Part shown: piece by piece, positions 9,118 through 18,100 of the stretch
Numbering within the stretch: position 1 is the stretch's first letter
Layout: each line of letters opens with the position of its first letter
NCBI GenBank assembly: GCA_008931825.1
Contig: QXVZ01003283.1
Coordinates: 1-21,019 of the forward strand
Direction of reading: 5' to 3'
From: Phallusia fumigata
Lineage: Eukaryota; Chordata; Ascidiacea; Phlebobranchia; Ascidiidae
DNA length: 21,019 nt
Translations under genes and position numbers: made by a program
The notes under the pieces: generated by a model
Told to the model about the DNA's origin: nothing
The model's input: the letters and a program-made list of their open reading frames with translations, nothing else
The model's database searches: none

Positions 9118-12100
9118 CTGATGGGGGAGAGTCTACGTCACAATGCAAGTGACGTCATGTTGAAGGAAATCGATTTGATTTTTTTTCAAGAAAACCGCAA
9201 AAAAAGTATTTCTTAGCTAAAAGGCTGATCGGTAAGTTTAAGTTTGATTTATGCAGAAAACAAAGTGTTCCTGCGATTTATAACATTAATTTGAATTTGA
9301 TACCCACCTTACATCCAGTTCCGGTTCACTGGGTGCGGGCGCAACCATGCGTGCAAGCACTTCGTCATCAACCGGTTCCTTGCGTCTGCAAAGATAATTA
9401 TGTGCAACATAAAAAAGGAATCGAAATGTTGGATACTTTAATTAAACACAACTGCCCTAGAACTTCAATGTAGGGAATACATTGTATTGCAAACGTTACT
9501 TTATGACGTCACTAATTGCGTCACGTTTTCATTTTTACTTTACTTATACATAACGCATAGTTTTAAGCTATCAAGTCGTTTTGCGATGATGATGACAATA
9601 GCGATTGTCGAAACGTTTGCATTACAAATGTAATCACTGTATACAAGCTCTATGTTTTTAATTAGGCTGATATACAAGTTCGTGTCTTGTGATTCTATGT
9701 TGTGTAATTAAAACGCGGTTCCCTACGGTTCGTGTTGAAAATGTAATGCCTAAACGCAAGTCTCACAGAGAGTCTGGAAAAAATGCAAAGTCGAATGGAT
9801 AACGTTGAGTTGTAGCAACTGGCTCGGCGCGATGAGCGATTGAAGTGAGAGGTGTTTTTTAAATGTGAGATGTCTCACCGTTTCGAGAAGATGTTGCTGC
9901 CTTCGCCTCGGTCCGATGAGCGTTTCGGATCAACGTCGACTGTGATTGGCCCACGAGATGGCGCCCTTCGGACAAAGCAAACTTATTTAAACACCACTAA
10001 AGAGCAGTGGACACAACAATAATAAAAAACTAAAGGTTGAGACAAGGTAAATTTTAACGCTAGGTTTCAGGATAGGTTAAAATATAAACAATAGCTTCAT
10101 TTTACTTACAATTTACGACCCCAATTATCTACAGTTTCACAGCAAGGTGAGTCACAGCCTTTTAACACAGCTAAGATTTTTTACCCATTGGAGGGTGACG
10201 GAGTCCGATCCTGAGATCCCCGCTCCTCCGGAAGATCTCCTCCACCGGAGGATTTGTCTCTCGCCAACTTCCACAGAAGCTGCTTGATCTCCTTGACGTC
10301 ATTGCGCAACCGTTTCTGGGATTGCTCCTGTGCAGTCTGCGCCACCTAACGGAAGAACAAAAATTTTGAGCAGTGTTTCTCAACCAGTGGGCCATACAGC
10401 AGTCTGAAAATGAGCTGAGTTTATTTTGCTTGGTGAATGAAATCGTAGCAACACAATTGCACTCAAACAATCACCAGGCCGTAAATAGCTGCGCAACGTT
10501 GAAACGTCATGAGGCGCAAAAAAGTGAAGGGCACAATTGGTGGATCAAGATTGTACGCGCTGCAGCTACACCGTCATTATAAGGCGTTATATGGCGGGGA
10601 CTCATATCGGAGGGTGAGTTTTGGCGCAAAAAGAGAATCAATACCGGTGCTAAATGAAAATGTTACAATCCCATTAATTGTGTCCAAGAATTAAGAAACT
10701 GGTTGATTGTGTTTGACAACAAGTTTCTTACGGAAGTGCATAATGGAATAAATCGCTTTACTGCAGTTACAACAAAGTGCGTCTGTGCCATAACCAGTTG
10801 CCATGCTAATGAGACAGTGGGCCACGTTTTAAAACGTTATCTGGACCGCACAAAAAAAGGTAAAAACACTGTTTGGAGCGTTTTCTTTAAAGACCAACAT
10901 GACACGTCCTCTATTAAATTCATTATTGAGTTTGTGTTCATAACGTCGCCTGTTGTACCTTCATTTCTCTTATCATTGATGTAATGTCTATCACCCTTCG
11001 TTGCAACATACCAACGTCCCCGGATGGTTGGATAGTAGCATCTGAAAATGGTAAAATGCACGTTAGGTAGCACCAACATCTACCTAAGTCACTTTGCTAA
11101 AAAAAATTAGTGCAAATAGTTTCGACATAACGATCACGTGGGTAGCAGAAACTCTCTTTCAACTGGTTTTGGAGAAATTACTCACTTCCACCAGTGCCTG
11201 ACTTCTGCATTGCAAGCACATCGGATAAAGTTTTCTTCATCGTTGGTCGTCCGCTTCTTGGAGTCATGCCAAGATCATCCTAAACACGATAGACTGACAT
11301 TACCACAGGCTACACACACACATAGACTGTTACTTCGCTGTTTCAAGAGCATTTACAATTTCGGGGTAACATGCGGAAATATTAAACATTTTGTTAACGA
11401 ACTGCTGACTCACAAGTCACAAGTGTTGATTGAAACAAATAATCAGTAAAAATGTTGTCGAAACACCACAGCCTGAAAACATTGTCGTGCGACATGCAAA
11501 ATACGCAGCTTACTTAAAGCGCTGTTAGTTCGCAAAACTACATTTTTAAGAACTAACTTTGTTAACAGCTATAAGTAAGGAACCAAAGCCACCGACTTGA
11601 AGATCCTAAAACATAACGCCACAGAGAGCTTGTGTATAGTAAATACATTGTGATGCAAACGTTTAAACAATCGCTGATGTCATAACCAGTGCATAATGAC
11701 GAGAAGCTTAAAACAGTGCGCGATATACACAAGTGAGGGAAAAATAAAAACGTGACGTAATTAGTGACGTCATAAAGTAACGGAACGGAAGTATGTATTC
11801 ACAACATACAAGTTCTCTTGCAGTTTTGTTTTTAATTAAACTATAAGTAAGTTTTGTAAACTGACAACTCTTGAACAAAAAAGAAACAGTTTAGTAGCAT
11901 TATCACACCACCAAAACACTTTGTTTTGTAAAACCACGCGCAATTTCAGCAAGTCTTACTTTATCGCCGGGATAAGACCGACGCCGCATATCTTTGAAAT
12001 TTAGTTGCGACAAAACTTGTTCATGATTTGGCAATTCGTGGTCGGAATGTGCACTGATTTCGTTGTGAAAATACTGAGGAAGTTTGACAGGAAACTATTG

Positions 12101-15100
12101 TAGTGACACTTTGTACGAACTTTACTTGGCAAATATGGATCATAGTAATAGGAAACTTTGAAAGCGGAATGTTTCAAATATGATTTTTTATCACTAAAGC
12201 TCGCCACAATAACAACAAACAAAAAGTTTGTCTAAACTTATTCTATAAAGCCATCTGTCAGAGAGCTTGTATATAGTGGAAACAATTTTTGCAAATGTTT
12301 CAACAATCGCTGTTGTTATTATGATGAAAAATGAAGTAAGTATAAAACCGATCAATCTGATTTCGGAAAAACTGTTCAAAATTCTATCAGATAACACCTA
12401 ACCATCGCGGGACAGTTCGATACGTGACCCGTTGCGCGCTTTTACTACAGGATTGCCATGTTACTAAACCTGTTCAATTCAGAATGGAAAGACAAGCTAC
12501 AACTTACCGACAGTCTTTTATCCGTCTCAGCATTATGAACGTATTCTAGCAGTTCGTCCATTTGATCTTTGATCTGAATCGTCACTTTCTTTAAGTCTGC
12601 ATCCTGAGCTACTGTTAAGTCGTCGTCATAGTACAACTCCTCGGGACTTCCCTTCATCTCGATGTACCTTGGTTATGACACAGTTTCTTCTTAAATTTCA
12701 GGATTCGTGTAGTGCAATGGCTTAAAACTTATGCCCATAACTACCTACAGAATTGGTTTAATGGTATTTGCAGTCTTCTACACAAAATAAAATATACCAA
12801 CTCCCTTTAGGGAAATAAACAAACACAAAAGTAACGTAATCTGCTAATTTTCCGTTGTCAACTTCTAGGGATAAAACAGGTCTTTTATGCTCAAACTGTA
12901 ACGATAAAAAAATTCTGTGCTTAAACAAAGCGGTTTTTTTGAGTTTGACACATGTCCACGAAAAAAGGTTGAACTATATTGTAGTTAATACTTGTGTTGA
13001 AAAGTATTGTATAGTGAGACAAACGTAAAGATGCATAACTTACTTCGACGTTAACTTTTCCATAGCATTGCTTGCAGTAACAAAATAATAACAGATAAAA
13101 ATACATGTACAGGAAGCTACTGGTTCAAACTCTTATTAGCAAATACGCAAACAAACCAATATTTGTTAAACACTAAATATTCCCAAATTTCAAAAAACAA
13201 GGATTTAGTGTAACACTAACTTAAAATAACCAACTTTGATCACAGATCTAATGGTAAAGTTTACTAGAAAAGTATTCATATTAAATTTGGTTTTCTAAGT
13301 CAACTGCTCAGAACGCGTATCCCTCCTCCCGCAACCAATAAAGGAAGCAAGAACATTCCTCAAAGTGTCAGATAGAGTCGTGAAACTCCATCCAGCACCA
13401 AGCTTCATGCTCAGAAGGACCCGCTACGTCTCATCAACGCAGTTGAGGGTCTGTCATACTTGGATGACGTTTTCAAGATACATACTATAGAAATGATCCC
13501 TAAAAGTATGATCTTAACTTATGGTTGAAAAAAACGAGCAACATCACTATAGAAGCGCATCTATGTTTGTGGTGCGCAGGTTCGGGTGTAAGTTTACATT
13601 TGAACTGACTTAAATGAGACCGTGATTGTGGACAATTAGTAGTTGGGCTTACCAGCATTTTTTAAAAGATTTAAACGCATTGCCTTGTATAGCAAAAACA
13701 CATGGAATTTAACAAGCCAAGTCCGGCTAAGAAGTGTTAGTTGAATAGTCATGCACTGCCTTTTATCAACAGTACCTCAAGAATGACTTTAAAACACCGT
13801 TCGTTAGTTTCACGATTTGTATATGTCTAATGGAACTTCTTAACTACAAAATGGTTTAAAAATTGGTTTGGCTACAGTTTAGGAAAAGACTTGCCATATG
13901 TATGCGAAATTAGGTAATAACCTTACGGGTGCCACAACTAAAAACTATTATAGCATGACGAAAATACCTCTTTTGGTTGAGAAAAATGTTATCTACTAGC
14001 TACCGAGGTTTTTAATGACATAACAGCGCTATAGTTTGCTGTCGAAATACTTCACCAGTATTTAATATTGTTATCTCCTATGGGTGCGCTAAATAAACAG
14101 ATTTGTTAAAGACTGCAGCCCAAATTGTTTTAAGCGTACGTTCAGGCCACTCGATTAACAAATTTCCCGCCAGACACGCCACAGACTTGAAAGGCTTTAG
14201 GCGCGCGCGCACCACAAACGAAAAAAATCCCGCCGCAATTACTTCGCCAAATCGCCGGGAAAGCGTTAAGATCATACTTTTAGGGATCATTTCTATAGTA
14301 TGTATCTTGAAAACGTCATCCAAGTATGACAGACCCTCAACTGCGTTGATGAGACGTAGCGGGTCCCTCTGAGCATGAAGCTTGGTGCTGGATGGAGTTT
14401 CACAACTCTATCTGACACTTTGAGGAATGTTCTTGCTTCCTTTATTGATTGCGGGAGGAGGGATACGCGTTCTGAGCAGTTGACTTAGAAAACCGAGTTT
14501 AATACGAAAACTTTTCTAGTAAATTATAGAATTAGCTTTGTGATTAATGTTGGTTATTTTAAATCTATTGATTTTCGCACATTTGTACTTTGGTCTGATT
14601 AGAATACGTTAGTTAGTTAAGAATACTGTAGTACGCAAACAGAAACAAAGATTGGGAACCACTGTTTTCAATTATATTGAGCCAAATTCTATGCAACTTT
14701 TTGTGAAACAAACTAAACTATATTTAGTACTACAACCTAATTTTAACATTTAGCATATGCCAAGCTTTTGTTTGCAAAATACGTTTGACAGTAGAGAACT
14801 GCCCGGTTCCAATTTGTTACTTACTTCCTGACTCGCTTCCGCAAATGTGACGATAGACTTTCCTCGATGTTTAGCATCAGTGTGGCTTGCTGCATCACCG
14901 CGTTTGCATTAGCGTTGTCGTATACACTGAACATAAACAGCAATGTAAGTTGTAACAAAAATCATTTAGTTTTGTTGGCAAAACGTTTTGGCCATTTTCG
15001 AAGCTTAACTACATAAATATGAAGACTCAAATTTACATTAATCACAATGAAAGCCTGCTAATCATGATTTATTTTGCATTTTGGATAGTTGAGTGCAGAC

Positions 15101-18100
15101 AAAATAATTTCACGCGACAAATTTCGCAAAAAAGCTATTTTGTACCATCCATGTTTAAAACTGGTGTGAAAAAAAAACAATAAAAAAACTACAACCAAAC
15201 AACTGACAACTAACCGTTGGAATGTATCAGACAGCAAAGCAATGAACAGATTAATGCACAGAATCGCCGAAATACCGAGGAACGTCCCCACAAGGATATA
15301 TGCCATCACAATGTCGTATATCTGCATCTCAGCAAATTGATAGTCGTCTACCAGTGTTATACGATATAGGGAGAAGAGCATGCGATCCACGGTTGACATT
15401 GACGAGATTGCGTCAAGGTTACCTGAACAAATCATTTGGGAGATATTGTTAATAGATTGTCTTAACTGTTTGCAGTTACCTGTTTAGTTTGAAATATTTT
15501 TTGCGCGTATGTGAGTGCACTACTGGGTATGTTTATCAAGTGGTGCTTCGACTTTCATTAATTAGTTGTGAATTATATGCTTGCGCATATTTGATACTGG
15601 GATCTGTCATTAGCTTTTATGTCGGCCAACGATAACGGCACACTCATATGCAATTCACAGCACGCCATCAGGCCTTCAAGAGGCGTTATACCGAAATCAT
15701 AGTCGGCCTTCTAGCCACGCCTTGCTGAATGAAAATACTTGGAAGGCCAACTATGATTCGGTATAACGCCTTTTGCATGCCTGGAGTACTGTGATTCATT
15801 GAATATTGAAACAACTAAGTCACACAGAGGACTGTGACATGATGCGGGAAGCAAAGTAGAAAGCTAGCAACATGGAATTAAACACAGCTGTGTTCGTTAT
15901 ATGTCTGGATTTGTTTGCAGTAAAAAAGGAACTCAATTCAAAGAATTCCACCTAATTTTCTGCAAAAATGGTGGGGGCTAATTACTCTTATCTCCTTAAA
16001 AACACGATTTAAGCGTGCAAAGTTGAGAAAATAAATAAAGCGACTGGACACGGCAAATGTGATGAAAAGTTCTAGGCGGTCGGATCTCACCGAAAATCAT
16101 CCAAAACGCGCATGAATACGGGATGTAGAATTCCAAATACAAATACACGAACCGCACAATGTCCCACGTGATTTTGCCCATCATGACAATGAACGGTCCC
16201 AAAAATCTGCAGAAAAAGGTGACAACGACTTTCAAAAACGTTATCCATTAAGTAAGCTACTATAAAAAGTAATCACTTACATTTTTGCACTAGTTTTAGT
16301 AGCACACAAAGAAGACAAAAAAACAAAAGTGTTAAAAAGCTATAGTATNCCAAAAATCTGCAGAAAAAGGTGACAACGACTTTCAAAAACGTTATCCATT
16401 AAGTAAGCTACTATAAAAAGTAATCACTTACATTTTTGCACTAGTTTTAGTAGCACACAAAGAAGACAAAAAAACAAAAGTGTTAAAAAGCTATAGTATA
16501 ATTTAAGATCAAGTTTTATTCGTTTTAACGAATTAAATTACTAGAAATGAAAATTTTTTCAGGCCTACGCAGTAGTCATCACCAGGGCAGTTAACATTTA
16601 TTGACTATTTGTCAGCCATACCGAAACGCTCTCGTGTCCTTCATAAGTCGAAGCCAGAGGCATATAATGAGTGCCACGAAAATACGGTTGTTCCAAGCGC
16701 TAAGATTCAGGTTGTTGACAAACCCGTTTTGACAAACTATTGGGTCTGTGTTGTTGCATGGTAAGGTTGGGTCGGTCGGGCAGCAGAAAGGCTGGTTCTG
16801 TGGGGTGGACACTTCAATAATGTGGACGATCTGTGTAGAAATAACGATTTTTATTTTTTTTATTTTTTATTTTTATTTGTAGCTATTGTGAGCGCACAGA
16901 AAATAAGGCAAGGACGATGCTGACAAACAAAAGTAAACTAATAATTACAGAAAGAAGCTTGTATTAAAAGTTATAGTAGAAATGCACAAATTAATTTTTA
17001 AGCGCAGCCAACTTGCAGTATCTTGTTAAAACGGACGATTTTGTTTGTCGTGGTAGTCAACTTTGACACGCACAAAATTATAAACAAAAATACTGAAAAT
17101 TATAATTGCACATTCTGTTTGGCAATTGCTGTTTGATTTGGGAACTTTCACACATAACTTACCACAACCACGAATATGAGAAAGTATACAGTCCAATCGA
17201 AATAGTTCCAGAAATCACGGAAATAACTTGGAAGCAAATCATCCAGGCAATCGACCTCTCTCTGAAGATATTTCTTCTCCTGTAAAGGGAAAGTAATATC
17301 AGGGTCTTCCTCAGACTAAACTCGTCAATCTAACCGCCGAAATTATACCCGGATAACATTTAAGTGCCGACTAGGGATGAATTAATTTGTGCCAGAACCC
17401 GAGAAAGCCGCTGTTTTAGATGCTCAGTGCTCGGGCAAAATCCGCTAAATATCGAGTATTGATAAGCACAGGAATTAACGGGTTTAAGATTTTAGTTACA
17501 ATACTGGGATTATTAAGTTTTCTTTGTGACCGGCGATTTTCGTCGTACAAACTTTTCTGTCCTGAAAACTTGTTTATTGCCACGTCATACATGTGTGACG
17601 TCATAACACCGAGTATCAAGTATCAGCATGAGATGCTTGTTACTTGACCAAACTGAACACTTACAGTTTTGGCCCTTACCTCTTTATACTGATCATACAA
17701 AATCATTGCACGAGATATTAAAGCAAAGGTTCCTAACTTAATAGTAAATACCCACATGTGGGTTTCAGGGTATTAGGTAAATAATTAACTGAACCTGTTA
17801 GCTAAAATCAACACTGTTTTATGTCAGAACTAGCGAACTAGGTAAAGTAGATTTTAAAGAATTGTGAAAAAAAGGAAATTTTGTCGAAACAGAAATTGGT
17901 AATGAGAAAAAAATTTATGATCCACTAAAGTGTTTTACCTCGGGCCACTTTGGATGACAGAATTTCATATCTCGTTTGATTTGTGCCTCTCTCCAATCTT
18001 TCCACATTTTAAACTTCTTCCTTGAGCCGAGGATTTCCCGAATCTCGAACACGACGTAGTAGACAGCAAATAAGATTCCCACGACCAACAAGGCTACTCT

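Larger units (their letters stand above)
11280..12507. other. Channel intron with two repeat copies
   Basis: Contains R2 (11626-11782) and the shorter R3 (12261-12328). Open frames at 12001-12397 on the - strand are low-complexity and overlap the repeats; no splice-consistent exon was found. Confidence 0.4.

Noticed and set aside
9031..9216. Open + strand frame with coding-like composition
   Set aside because: It is the reverse-strand shadow of the channel's last exon, which joins in phase with its neighbours; the frame starts with GTG and has no splice partner.
10171..10470. 99-codon - strand open frame
   Set aside because: Wrong frame over the coiled-coil exon; the phase-0 frame gives a clear heptad-rich helix and joins exons on both sides.
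11007..11036. 30-base microexon linking the alternative exon to the coiled-coil exon
   Set aside because: Good splice sites, but a length divisible by three leaves the phase conflict unresolved.
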